This document shows, piece after piece, positions 25,780 to 34,315 of a stretch of 38,090 bases of DNA. The number at the start of each line of letters is the position of its first letter. The stretch's first letter is position 1. Source of the DNA: Verrucomicrobiaceae bacterium (GTDB lineage: Bacteria > Verrucomicrobiota > Verrucomicrobiae > Verrucomicrobiales > Akkermansiaceae). The stretch is from positions 1 through 38,090 of the forward strand of contig RPOS01000025.1 in the NCBI GenBank assembly GCA_003820635.1. Direction: 5' to 3'. Below the pieces are notes generated by a model. That model saw only the letters and a program-made list of their open reading frames with translations, was not told the DNA's origin and ran no database searches. The position numbers and the translations under genes were made by a program.

Positions 25780-27384
25780 CTATGCGGCAGGAACCTTGCC
25801 GGGATTGCTGCGGAAACAGAGGGCCACGCAAACGGTGACGAGCGTGCCGACCATGATCCGCCAGGTGAATGCGATCACCGGCAGCCAGTCCGGGTTCTGA
25901 TAGAGAGGGGTTCCGCTCAGCATGGCCCAAACGTCGTTTGGCAGGTCGGTGAGGAGGGCTACCGCGATGAAGCCGCAGATCATGCCTATCACGTTGCCGC
26001 CACAGTTTCCGCGCGTGCGGGTGAGCATGCCGACAAGAAAGACACCCAGCAGTGAACCGTAGGTGTAACCGAACGAGCCGAGCACGATGGGGATGATGCG
26101 CAGATCCGGATGGCTCAGTTTCACCCATGCGGTGCCAACGCCGATGATGGACAGCAGCACGGCGAAGCCGACCGTTGCCGCACGGGCCGCGCGCATTTGC
26201 TGCCGGGAATCCGCATCCGGACGAAACACGCCGACATACCAGTCCTTGGTGAAGGTGGTAGCCAAGGCGTTGAGCGCGGTGGAAAGCGAGCCCATGGCGG
26301 TGGCGAACAGCCCCGCGGCGATCAATCCGCGAACGCCCGGTGCCAGATCGTGGACCATGAACCAGGCAAAGATCCCCGGGTCGCCGGCCGGTTTGTTGGC
26401 CGGGTGGAGTTCGTAATATTTCCAAACGAGGATGCCGATGGCCAGGAAGCCGATCACCACCGGCAAGTCAACGAGGCCGGAGAGAATGACGGCGCGCTGG
26501 CCGCGCCGGGCATCCTTGGAGGTGAGCATGCGCTGGACCATGTCCTGGTCTGTGCCATGGGTCGCCAGCGTGGTGAAGATGGAACCCAGCAAGGCAGCCC
26601 AAATCGTATATTCCTGTTCGAGAATGAATTTGAGGTGTTCTCCAAAATCGCGGCCGGGCCGCAAGCCGGTGTCGATGGCCACAGGAGGCATGATGGCTTC
26701 TCCAAAGGCGGACCAACCGCCGGTTTTTCCCAACAGCCAGAAAAACACATAAAACGCGGCGCCGAACATCAGGGATATCTGGATGAAGTCCGTCCACACC
26801 ACCGCCTTGATCCCGCCGAAGGTGGTGTAAAGCGCCGTCAATGCGGTGATGATCACGACGGCTCCGGCGTAAATAAAGAGCTCTTGGGCGAAGCGCTCCT
26901 CGCGGGAAAAGCTCAAGAATTCCGGATTTGCCACCTCCCACGCGAGGGCGAGCAGAATGGCGGCGATGAAAATTCTCGATCCCGAAGCCAGCGAGCGCGT
27001 AAGCAGGAATACCAGTGAGGCGATGCGCCGGGTCAGCAGACCGAAACGGATTTCAAGATATTCATAGATACTGGTAACGTTGTGGCGGTAAAACGGCTTG
27101 ATGAAGATGGCAGCTACCAGCAGACGGGCGAGAATCGTGCCGATCACCAGTTGGGCGTAGAGGAAATTGCGCTTTGCGTATCCCTCGCCGGGAGTGCCGA
27201 GGAAGGTCCCGGCGGAGATCTCAGAGGCCAGGATCGAGGCTAACACAGCCCACCACGGCATCGAGCGATCGCCCAAGGCATAGGTTTCCATGGTTTTCTG
27301 CCCACGCGAGGCATACAGCCCGATTCCGATGATGACCGTGAAATAGACGCCGATGATGACAAGGTCCAATCCGAATTCCGCCAT
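25780..27384 (-). CDS. Sodium/solute symporter (SSS family)
   Basis: This is a 534-residue membrane protein with about 13 hydrophobic segments. It takes up a sugar, amino acid or organic acid with Na+. The N-terminus (MAEFGLDLVIIGVYFTVIIG) and the region WAVLASILASEISAGTFLGTPG hold the first unwound helix of the LeuT-like fold. YTTFGGIKAVVWTDFIQ and LFATAMGSLSTALNALATTF are SSS hallmarks; the Ser-rich segment normally contributes to the Na+ site. The substrate cannot be told. A sodium-coupled carrier fits a cell whose decarboxylase exports Na+. A TTA codon near the N-terminus lies in a CTAACA word at 27240. Confidence 0.9.
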   Translation of the reverse strand: MAEFGLDLVIIGVYFTVIIGIGLYASRGQKTMETYALGDRSMPWWAVLASILASEISAGTFLGTPGEGYAKRNFLYAQLVIGTILARLLVAAIFIKPFYRHNVTSIYEYLEIRFGLLTRRIASLVFLLTRSLASGSRIFIAAILLALAWEVANPEFLSFSREERFAQELFIYAGAVVIITALTALYTTFGGIKAVVWTDFIQISLMFGAAFYVFFWLLGKTGGWSAFGEAIMPPVAIDTGLRPGRDFGEHLKFILEQEYTIWAALLGSIFTTLATHGTDQDMVQRMLTSKDARRGQRAVILSGLVDLPVVIGFLAIGILVWKYYELHPANKPAGDPGIFAWFMVHDLAPGVRGLIAAGLFATAMGSLSTALNALATTFTKDWYVGVFRPDADSRQQMRAARAATVGFAVLLSIIGVGTAWVKLSHPDLRIIPIVLGSFGYTYGSLLGVFLVGMLTRTRGNCGGNVIGMICGFIAVALLTDLPNDVWAMLSGTPLYQNPDWLPVIAFTWRIMVGTLVTVCVALCFRSNPGKVPAA

Positions 27385-27440
27385 GCGCGAAACCTAGGGA
27401 TTCGGGCCCTGAGGCCAAGTTCCAAGTTCTCTGGTCGGAT

Positions 27441-27466
27441 CTAAAGAAACCGGAAGAATTTCCGGG
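27441..27466 (-). terminator. Rho-independent terminator of the MFS permease gene
   Basis: On the minus strand a 6-bp stem CCGGAA/TTCCGG (27466-27461 and 27456-27451) with a 4-base loop is followed directly by TTTCTTTAG. It lies about 29 bp past the stop codon of the permease and before the symporter start, so it separates the two transcription units. Confidence 0.7.
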
Positions 27467-27494
27467 ACGGGGGCGCATCAGGGAGGACTTGCCG

Positions 27495-29090
27495 TCAGTG
27501 GCCTTTTCTGGTGTCCACGCCGACAACTCCTTCCGAGCCGCTGAGTTTGCTCCACAGGAGCGAGTAACCCGCGACCCAGACGAAGCAGACGAGAGGAACG
27601 ATGAAACCAGCGGACATGCCGTCCTTGTCGGCGATGTGGCCCATGAGTTTCGGCATGATGGCACCGCCCATGATGGCCATGACGATGAAGGAGGATGCCT
27701 TTTTGGCACGCGCTCCCAGGCCGTAGATGCCGAGCGAGAAGATCGTCGGGAACATGACGGACATGAAAAAGTAGGTGAGGAAGAGCGCGAAGGCGGAAGT
27801 CCAGCCGAGTTTCAGGAAGACCAGCAGGCTGCAAAGACCGGCGGCACCGGCGAAGGTGGCAAGCACCTTGTGGGCCGGAAATTTCTTCAGTAGCGCGGCA
27901 CCGATCACCCGGCCGGCGAGGAAGAAGATGAAGCCGACGGAGGCGAGCGTGGAAGCGCCCTTGTCGCTGAGGCCGAGGACGCCGTTCTTGTGGATTTCGA
28001 ACCATGCGCCGAAGGAACCGGCCTTCCACGAATCCGGCACGGCCGGGATCTGCGAGGTCATGTAGTTGATGAAATAGGCGAAGATGCCACACTGCGCCGC
28101 CACGTAAAAGAACTGGGTGAGCGTGGCTCCCGAGAAGTGCGGGTGGCTCCAGATGCTGTGGTTGGTGATCTTGGACTGCTTGCCGAGAAGCGCCAAGGTT
28201 CCGATGCTTCCGAAAACCAGGGAGGCGATCAGCAGGGCTTGGTTTTCATAGGTTTGTTTCTCGGGAAGAACCTTGCCGAGGGTTTGGGCGATATTAGCGC
28301 TCACCGATGGAATGGCGACAATGGCGGAGATGATCATGCCGACTGCGACAGAGAGCACGACGATGTTCAGCCAGAGGAAACCCATCGCCAGACTGCGGTT
28401 GGCCACCGGCGCGTCGCCGGCCGGGCTTTGGTCATCGAGGTGGAACTCATCCTCGGATTTGATGTCGGGAAGTTTGCAGAAGAAGAAGATGACCGCGAGG
28501 ACGAGCACGAAGCCACCGATGGCGGCGTAGGGGATCCACAGGGTTTCCGCGCCGGTGCTCTGGCCGCTGGCGTCCTTGCCGTAGAAGAAGGCGGCTCCGG
28601 CGATGGGGCCGAAAATCCAGCCCACTCCGTTGCAGGACTGGGCGAGGTTGATGCGGGTGGCGGCGAATCGTTTCGGCCCGAGCACCGTGGTGTAGGGGTT
28701 GGCCACGGTTTCCAGGAAGGTGAGACCGGAGGCGATCACGCAGACGCCGAGCAGGAAGGCCGGGAAGGTGGCGATCTTGGTGGCCGGGATGAACCAGAAT
28801 CCGCCGACGGCGACCATGAGCAGGCCGGCGATGATGCCGCCCTTGTAGCCGAGCTTGCTGGCGAGCCAGCCGGCGGGCAGCGCCATCAGGAAATAGCCGA
28901 GATAGTGGGCGAATTGGACCCAGGCGGACTGGGCGAGCGTGAGGTGCAGCTCCTGCTGGAAGTGCTTGTCCATCACGTCGATCATCCCGTTGCAAAAGCC
29001 CCAGAGGAGGAACAGCGAACTGACGAGAGTGAAGGTGATGGCGTAGCTCTTGCCTTCGGGTGAGGTGAAAATGCCGGTTTTTTGATTCAT
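27495..29090 (-). CDS. MFS sugar permease, FucP/GluP-like
   Basis: This is a 531-residue major facilitator with about 12 membrane segments. The start YAITFTLVSSLFLLWGFCNG, then HYLGYFLMALPAGWLASKLG, ETVANPYTTVLGP and RINLAQSCNGVGWIFGP, are the pattern of the FHS group (L-fucose or glucose/galactose:H+ symport). The insert near the middle and the length above E. coli FucP (438) are notable. I start at ATG 29090 (MNQKTGIF); the open frame continues upstream across the divergent promoter region without transporter sequence. A good terminator follows the gene. The likely sugar is fucose, glucose or galactose, but the sequence does not decide. Confidence 0.9.
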   Translation of the reverse strand: MNQKTGIFTSPEGKSYAITFTLVSSLFLLWGFCNGMIDVMDKHFQQELHLTLAQSAWVQFAHYLGYFLMALPAGWLASKLGYKGGIIAGLLMVAVGGFWFIPATKIATFPAFLLGVCVIASGLTFLETVANPYTTVLGPKRFAATRINLAQSCNGVGWIFGPIAGAAFFYGKDASGQSTGAETLWIPYAAIGGFVLVLAVIFFFCKLPDIKSEDEFHLDDQSPAGDAPVANRSLAMGFLWLNIVVLSVAVGMIISAIVAIPSVSANIAQTLGKVLPEKQTYENQALLIASLVFGSIGTLALLGKQSKITNHSIWSHPHFSGATLTQFFYVAAQCGIFAYFINYMTSQIPAVPDSWKAGSFGAWFEIHKNGVLGLSDKGASTLASVGFIFFLAGRVIGAALLKKFPAHKVLATFAGAAGLCSLLVFLKLGWTSAFALFLTYFFMSVMFPTIFSLGIYGLGARAKKASSFIVMAIMGGAIMPKLMGHIADKDGMSAGFIVPLVCFVWVAGYSLLWSKLSGSEGVVGVDTRKGH

Positions 29091-29139
29091 GATGAATGCG
29101 GTTTGAGATGCGGCTCTTGCAGCGGCTAATCGGTGGGGA

Positions 29140-29154
29140 TGACAGGTCGTGTCA
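29140..29154. promoter_or_regulatory. Dyad TGACA-N5-TGTCA in the divergent promoter region
   Basis: A perfect 5-bp inverted repeat with a 5-bp spacer sits between the divergent MFS and DUF47 genes. Its right arm plus one base reads TTGACA on the minus strand, a consensus -35 hexamer. A weak GATTAG follows 18 bp later, giving a possible promoter for the MFS permease with the dyad as operator. It does not match the PhoB box well. Confidence 0.3.
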
Positions 29155-29242
29155 AGCTGTGATGAGGGGTGCCGCGCCTTTCCGGTCCGGGAAATCACAA
29201 GAGATTGATTGCCTGATCCGGCAGAATTGTCACATTCGGCGC

Positions 29243-29872
29243 GTGATCTCCCTCGCAAAAATCTTCGGAAAATCGGATCGTTTTTTTGAACTTCTCGCCG
29301 CCAGCGCGAAATCCGCAAACCAGAGCATCGAGGCGCTGGCGCGCCTGCTCAAGGAATCGAATGGCAATGTCTCGCTGGCGGAGTTGGCAGTTGCCCGCCG
29401 CAATGAAAAAAAGAATGCGGAGACGATCAGCGAGGAACTCGTGAAGGTTTTCGTTACCGCACTTGAGCGCGAGGATATTGAGGCCCTGTCGCACGCCCTC
29501 TACCGGATTCCCAAAACCGTTGAAAAATTCGGCGAACGCTACGAAATCATGCACCATCTGATCAACCCGGGTGATTTCGCGCCGCAGATGTCCATCGCCC
29601 AAGAGGCCTCTTCGGTAGTCGTCCGGATGGTGAACATGCTACCGAAGAATCCCAGGCTGGAGGACATCAAGGCTGAAAACGACAAGATGCAGGAGCTGGA
29701 GGCCCGCGCCGACCAGCTGGTGCTCGGCTACCTCAAGGAGATTTACTCGGGCCGGATGGAACCCATCAAGGCCATGGCCATGCGTGATCTCTACGACCTG
29801 TTGGAAAAAGTCATCGACCGCTGCCGCGACGCCGGCAACGTGGTGACCCAGATCGTTCTCAAAAACTCCTGA
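29243..29872 (+). CDS. DUF47 (PhoU-like) protein paired with the PiT transporter
   Basis: This 209-residue, mainly helical cytosolic protein is of the DUF47/Pit accessory family, related to PhoU. It begins MISLAKIFGKSDRFFELLAA with a GTG start and contains the helical-hairpin metal-type motifs NEKKNAETISEELVKVFVTALEREDIEAL and, later, MRDLYDLLEKVIDRCRDAGN. In other bacteria this partner controls phosphate flux through the adjacent PiT transporter. The open frame extends upstream to 29096, but without family sequence. The PiT gene starts 14 bp downstream, so the pair is an operon. The second quoted helix matches the conserved C-terminal EDxxDxxxD-like region. Confidence 0.87.
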   Translation: MISLAKIFGKSDRFFELLAASAKSANQSIEALARLLKESNGNVSLAELAVARRNEKKNAETISEELVKVFVTALEREDIEALSHALYRIPKTVEKFGERYEIMHHLINPGDFAPQMSIAQEASSVVVRMVNMLPKNPRLEDIKAENDKMQELEARADQLVLGYLKEIYSGRMEPIKAMAMRDLYDLLEKVIDRCRDAGNVVTQIVLKNS

Positions 29873-29886
29873 TCGCACCCGCCCCC

Positions 29887-31365
29887 ATGACGCTCGGGAT
29901 CATCTTTCTGGTTATCTTCATCGCGCTGACTTTTGAATACATCAACGGTTTCCACGACACTGCGAATTCCATCGCCACCATCGTCGGCACCAAGGTGCTA
30001 ACACCACGTCAGGCCATCGCGCTGGCCGCATGCACCAATCTGATTGGCGCGCTGGCTGGCCATGCCGTTGCGAAGACCGTCTCGTCCGGACTCGTGGATT
30101 CGCAGTTTGTTTCGCCGCTGGTCATCATTTGCGCGCTGGTGGGGGGCATCGTCTGGAACCTCATCACCTGGTGGTTCGGCATGCCATCCAGTTCCACCCA
30201 CGCGCTCGTCGGCGGCATCTGCGGCGCGGCCGTCGCCAGCGCCCATGGCAAATGGAGCGCCATCATCTGGTCGGTGGAAAAAGTGAAGGACGGCAAGGTC
30301 GTGATGGAAGGCGTGCTGCACAAGGTGGTGCTGCCAATGGTCACCTCTCCTGTGATCGGATTCTTCGGCGGCTTTATCATCATGGGCTTTCTCTATGCGG
30401 TTCTGCGCTGGTCACGGCCGCGTTTCGTCAACCGCTTCTTCGGCAAGCTCCAGATCGGCAGCGCGGCCTACATGGGATTCGCCCACGGACTGGCGGACGC
30501 CCAGAAAACCATGGGCGTGATCACCCTGGCGCTGGTCACCGCCACCGCCGCCGGCAGCTTCGAGCACCTGCCGTCATGGTTGTCCTTCCTGCGCATGGAC
30601 AAGTCGGCCGCCGCTGAGCGCTGCATCGTGGAAATCGGCCGCAAAGATGCTTCCCAAGAGGAATTGCGCGCAGCTGCCGCGAAACTGGAAGCCGAGGCCG
30701 TTAGAATCGAACGCGGCGAATTCCGTGAAGCCTTCCTCACACTCACCGCCAAGACATACGGGGCACTTGGCGATATGGATGCCAGCCAGCGAGTCGCCGC
30801 GCTTGCGGCGGCCACCCACCGGCAGGCGGTCGAACGGGAAAACGCCCGCATCCTGACCAAGGTGCCCGTGATCGGCAAGATGGTGGCTGCCAAGATCAAC
30901 GACTGGAACAAGGCGCTTACCAAGGAAATGGCCGCCGCTGCCGAAGCCGGCAAGCTCCCGCTCGTTGTCGCAGCCAAAAAGGTGGATGAGCTCTCTCCTG
31001 ATGTGCCGGTATGGATCAAGGTCATCTGTTCGTTGACGATGGCCGCCGGCACGGCCGCGGGCGGCTGGCGCATCATCAAGACACTCGGGCACAAGATGGT
31101 CAAACTCCAGCCGGTGCATGGTTTCGCCGCGGAAACCACCGCCGCCACTCTGTTAGCCGTCACCGGCAGCCTTGGCATGACGGTTTCCACCACCCACAGC
31201 GTGACCACCGCGATCATGGGCGTGGGCTGCGCCAAGCGTTTCAGCGCGCTCAAGTTCTCGCTCGTCGAGCGCATCATCTGGGCCTGGATTCTCACCCTGC
31301 CCGCGGCGGGAATCGTCGCCTACCTCATGGTGAGGCTGTTCCAGATTTTTGGCTGGATCGCTTGA
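29887..31365 (+). CDS. PiT-family inorganic phosphate transporter
   Basis: This 492-residue low-affinity phosphate (metal-phosphate) permease has both family signatures. GFHDTANSIATIVGTKVL lies near the N-terminus, and GSLGMTVSTTHSVTTAIMGV near the C-terminus, the two halves of the inverted-repeat fold. Between the membrane halves is a long soluble, Ala/Glu/Lys-rich stretch of roughly 140-150 residues (about 235-385), a helical insertion larger than in E. coli PitA. The gene follows the DUF47 gene by 14 bp. Its last 41 bp overlap the end of the convergent TerC gene. CTAACA words occur at 29998 and 31151. Confidence 0.93.
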   Translation: MTLGIIFLVIFIALTFEYINGFHDTANSIATIVGTKVLTPRQAIALAACTNLIGALAGHAVAKTVSSGLVDSQFVSPLVIICALVGGIVWNLITWWFGMPSSSTHALVGGICGAAVASAHGKWSAIIWSVEKVKDGKVVMEGVLHKVVLPMVTSPVIGFFGGFIIMGFLYAVLRWSRPRFVNRFFGKLQIGSAAYMGFAHGLADAQKTMGVITLALVTATAAGSFEHLPSWLSFLRMDKSAAAERCIVEIGRKDASQEELRAAAAKLEAEAVRIERGEFREAFLTLTAKTYGALGDMDASQRVAALAAATHRQAVERENARILTKVPVIGKMVAAKINDWNKALTKEMAAAAEAGKLPLVVAAKKVDELSPDVPVWIKVICSLTMAAGTAAGGWRIIKTLGHKMVKLQPVHGFAAETTAATLLAVTGSLGMTVSTTHSVTTAIMGVGCAKRFSALKFSLVERIIWAWILTLPAAGIVAYLMVRLFQIFGWIA

Positions 31366-32146
31366 ACCGCTTGCTCAAGAGGTGGAACGCCACCGGCACG
31401 ATGAAGATCAGCAGGGTGAGCGCCGATGTGCCGAGATCAAAGTATTTGCTGGCCAGCATCACATGCACGGGATGGTCCTCGGAGAGAAAATGCCGCGGAA
31501 TGCTGAGCATGAGTTTGACTCCCAGAATCCCGATCACGATGAACGCGCAGGTTTCCAGAAAATGGAAATGATGCATGAGCTTCACAAATCCCTGAGCCGC
31601 GAAACGCATGGTTAGAATTCCGAGGAAAACACCGGTGCAGACGAGAACCAGTTTCGAGGGCATCGGGAATTTCTGCACATAGGCGACGGCGGCCACCACA
31701 TTGTCGATGGAGAAGGCCAGGTCCATGACTTCCACGGCAAATACCGTGGCCCAGAAGGGACCGAGCCTGCCGATGGTGTGGCGGAACAGCCAGTTTCCCT
31801 CGGTGGCCACGGCTTCGGCACCCTCTTCCTCCACCGATTCGTGGCGTGAGAAATGTTTCCACGCCAGCCAGATGAGATAGAGCCCGCCGACGGGCTCCAG
31901 CCACCAGATTTTGATGAGCCATGAGGCCAGTGCGAGGCAGATGCCGCGGAACAGATAGGCTCCCAGAATGCCATAACGCAGCGCCTTGCCCCGTTGTTCG
32001 GGCGGGAGTCGCATGACCATGGTCGCCAGCACTGCGGCGTTGTCCACCGAGAGGATGCCCTCGATCAGGATCAGAATCAGCACCACCATGACCCCCGCAT
32101 AGGGGTCCGGGCCGAGTATGGTGTAAGACCAGTCCATGGTGCCCAT
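31325..32146 (-). CDS. TerC family membrane protein (metal ion exporter family)
   Basis: This 273-residue protein has about seven or eight membrane helices. It carries the TerC hallmark acidic pairs in ILIEGILSVDNAAVLATMV and, in the second half, EVMDLAFSIDNVVAAVAYV, which are thought to bind Mn2+ or a similar ion. Members protect against metal excess, often by Mn2+ efflux. The ATG at 32146 shares its A with the TGA of the DedA gene (TGATG), indicating translational coupling. Its 3' end overlaps the PiT gene by 41 bp tail-to-tail. An internal ATG at 32137 is a possible alternative start. Confidence 0.9.
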   Translation of the reverse strand: MGTMDWSYTILGPDPYAGVMVVLILILIEGILSVDNAAVLATMVMRLPPEQRGKALRYGILGAYLFRGICLALASWLIKIWWLEPVGGLYLIWLAWKHFSRHESVEEEGAEAVATEGNWLFRHTIGRLGPFWATVFAVEVMDLAFSIDNVVAAVAYVQKFPMPSKLVLVCTGVFLGILTMRFAAQGFVKLMHHFHFLETCAFIVIGILGVKLMLSIPRHFLSEDHPVHVMLASKYFDLGTSALTLLIFIVPVAFHLLSKRFKRSSQKSGTASP

Positions 32147-32799
32147 CAAGGGTTGGTAGGAGCGACCACAGGCTTGAACTTCGCGCGGACGATCTCGACC
32201 ACCATCGGCAGGATGGAAACCGCGATGATGCCGAGCACAACGATTTCAAAGTTTTTCTTCACGATAGGGATATTTCCAAAATACCATCCGGCCGGAAGAA
32301 TGAGGCCGACCCAAAGCACGGCGCCGAGGACGTTGAACGCCATGAAACGGCGGTATTCCATACAACCCGAGCCGGCGACAAACGGAGCAAACGTGCGGAC
32401 GATCGGCACAAAGCGCGCGATGATGATCGTTTTTCCGCCGTAGCGGACGAAGAATTCCGAAGTTTTGTCCAAGTGGCTTTGTTTGATGATGCGGGGAAAT
32501 TTCCGCACGGCCCAGCCGCCAAAGCGCCGGCCGATCCAATAGTTCACGGTGTCTCCCAAAATCGCGGCGACGAGCAAAACGGCTGCGGCAATCCAAACAT
32601 TCAGCCCGGACATCGGATCGGCACTAAGAGCTCCAACGGCAAAAAGCAGCGAGTCTCCCGGCAGGAACGGCGTCACCACGAGGCCGGTTTCGCAAAAGAC
32701 GATCAGGAATAGCAGCGCGTAAACCAACACGCCATACTGCCGGGTGAAAACATTCAGGTGGTCCTGAAGATTGAGAAAAAAGTCAAAAATTTCGGTCAT
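32146..32799 (-). CDS. DedA family membrane protein
   Basis: This 217-residue protein has four to five hydrophobic segments and the DedA/SNARE-associated motif set: FCETGLVVTPFLPGDSLLFA, GDTVNYWIGRRFG and FVPIVRTFAPFVAGSG (the conserved arginine motif). The family acts as lipid-carrier flippases or proton-linked transporters. I choose the ATG at 32799 (MTEIFDFF); an ATG at 32814 would add five residues. TerC follows with a one-base overlap. A weak promoter (TTTACA, 17 bp, ATTTAT on the minus strand, complement of 32833-32861) lies just upstream. Confidence 0.9.
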   Translation of the reverse strand: MTEIFDFFLNLQDHLNVFTRQYGVLVYALLFLIVFCETGLVVTPFLPGDSLLFAVGALSADPMSGLNVWIAAAVLLVAAILGDTVNYWIGRRFGGWAVRKFPRIIKQSHLDKTSEFFVRYGGKTIIIARFVPIVRTFAPFVAGSGCMEYRRFMAFNVLGAVLWVGLILPAGWYFGNIPIVKKNFEIVVLGIIAVSILPMVVEIVRAKFKPVVAPTNP

Positions 32800-32832
32800 G
32801 GTGAATAGGATCATCAGTGGCCTAGCCGGGTG

Positions 32833-32861
32833 ATAAATGCTGTATTTCGGGCCGGTGTAAA
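32833..32861 (-). promoter_or_regulatory. Weak candidate promoter for dedA-terC
   Basis: On the minus strand TTTACA (complement of 32856-32861) and ATTTAT (complement of 32833-32838) are 17 bp apart and about 35 bp before the DedA start. The -35 matches the consensus at five of six positions, but the -10 at only three. Confidence 0.25.
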
Positions 32862-33099
32862 GGCTTCAGGCGGCAAGGGCTTCGGATTATGATTGGAAAA
32901 ACCGCAGGCATCCCGGGTTGACAGATCGCGCGCCAACGTTGCAAAACACCCCTCAGCCAAGTCACCAGCGAGATCCCACAAGTGGAATTTCAGCCGATTT
33001 ATCCAATTGCAGCAAAAGCCGAACACTCCTCAACTTCGCTCCTCTTTCGTCCGCCACCAAGCGCCAGACTCCTCCACAAGCCAGATCACTCGGAAAACA

Positions 33100-34269
33100 A
33101 TGACACTCATGCTTCTCGCGGAAACCGCGATCACCTCCAGTCCCGCCGATTTGAAAATGTGGGCTTACGTGGGCTTCATCGGGCTTGTCATCGTTTTCCT
33201 GGCGCTCGATCTGGGGGTTTTCCACCGCGAGGCGCACGAAGTGAGCATGAAGGAATCACTCGCGTGGTCGGCGGTCTGGTTGACATGCGGGCTGTCGTTC
33301 ACCGGTTTCGTCTATTTCGCCTATCAGCACCATTGGCTCGGCCTGGGGCTTGAAACGCCCAAATACGCGAACGGCGCCATTGTTCTTGGCGAAGTCACAG
33401 GGGCCACGGCGGCGATCCAATACCTGACGGGTTACGTGGTGGAGAAATCGCTGGCGATGGACAACATCTTTGTCATTGCGATGGTCTTCGGTTTCTTCGC
33501 CATCCCGGCAAAATACCAGCATCGCGTTTTGTTTTGGGGCATCATTGGCGCCCTCATCATGCGCGGCGGCATGATCTACCTGGGCGCGGAACTCATCATG
33601 CGCTACACATGGATTCTGATCGTCTTTGGTCTCTTCCTTCTCCTCACCGCGCTGAAAATGGCGCTCATCGACAGCCATGATGACCCGGGAAAAAACCCGG
33701 TCGTGAAACTCGCCAAGAAGTTCTTCCGGACGGTGGATTTCTTCGATGGCCAGAAATTCTTCACCCGGCGCACGGTCGCGCCGACCCATGTCACCGATTC
33801 GAAAACCGGCAAGCTGGTTTATGCCCCGGCAGAGCCGGGAACCTTATCGGCAAAATGGGCGATCACTCCGCTTTTCCTCGCTTTGATCATGGTGGAGATC
33901 ACCGATCTGGTCTTCGCTGTGGATTCAATCCCCGCGATCTTTGCGATCACGCCGGACCCGTTCATCGTTTTCACCAGCAACATTTTCGCCATCCTCGGAC
34001 TGCGCGCCCTGTATTTCTGCCTGGCAGCGCTCATCGCGAAATTCCGATTCCTGAAACCCGCCCTGATCCTGATTCTCGGCTTTGTCGGAGTGAAACTTCT
34101 CTTGCTGGCGGCACCACCTTACATGAATGACATCGGCCTTTCGGCGGTGGAAATGAAGAGCATCAAGATCGATCCGATTGTGTCACTGGCGATCGTCGTC
34201 GTCACATTGGTTGTGGCATCAGTGATGTCGATCCTCATGCCTGCTAAAGAGAATTCAGAACAGGCATGA
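33100..34269 (+). CDS. TerC family protein, long (Alx-like) form
   Basis: This 389-residue membrane protein is a second, distinct TerC member. It resembles E. coli Alx in its length, nine or so helices and central soluble loop (DDPGKNPVVKLAKKFF to the GKLVYAPAEPGTLSAKW region). The ion-binding motifs are VEKSLAMDNIFVIAMVFGFF and MVEITDLVFAVDSIPAIFAI. Alx exports Mn2+ in E. coli. I start at ATG 33100 (MTLMLLAE); the frame is open upstream to 32893, but that sequence is Ser/Arg/Lys-rich without helices. A TTGACA lies at 32918-32923 with no good -10. I looked for a yybP-ykoY Mn2+ riboswitch upstream and did not see one. Confidence 0.9.
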   Translation: MTLMLLAETAITSSPADLKMWAYVGFIGLVIVFLALDLGVFHREAHEVSMKESLAWSAVWLTCGLSFTGFVYFAYQHHWLGLGLETPKYANGAIVLGEVTGATAAIQYLTGYVVEKSLAMDNIFVIAMVFGFFAIPAKYQHRVLFWGIIGALIMRGGMIYLGAELIMRYTWILIVFGLFLLLTALKMALIDSHDDPGKNPVVKLAKKFFRTVDFFDGQKFFTRRTVAPTHVTDSKTGKLVYAPAEPGTLSAKWAITPLFLALIMVEITDLVFAVDSIPAIFAITPDPFIVFTSNIFAILGLRALYFCLAALIAKFRFLKPALILILGFVGVKLLLLAAPPYMNDIGLSAVEMKSIKIDPIVSLAIVVVTLVVASVMSILMPAKENSEQA

Positions 34270-34315
34270 GAAACATTCCGAAAAGCGGATATGCCCAACA
34301 ACTTCGGTTTCAGGC

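Noticed and set aside
29136..29160. PhoB box before the DUF47-PiT operon
   Set aside because: The repeats are inverted and do not match the direct-repeat Pho box consensus well enough.
32815..33099. Possible yybP-ykoY manganese riboswitch upstream of the long TerC gene
   Set aside because: The position would be expected, but I cannot find the conserved paired elements or loops of this class; only an isolated TTGACA at 32918 without a matching -10.
34270..34309. Bidirectional terminator between the long TerC gene and E2
   Set aside because: Only a 5-bp core stem with a 20-base loop and no T-run on either strand.
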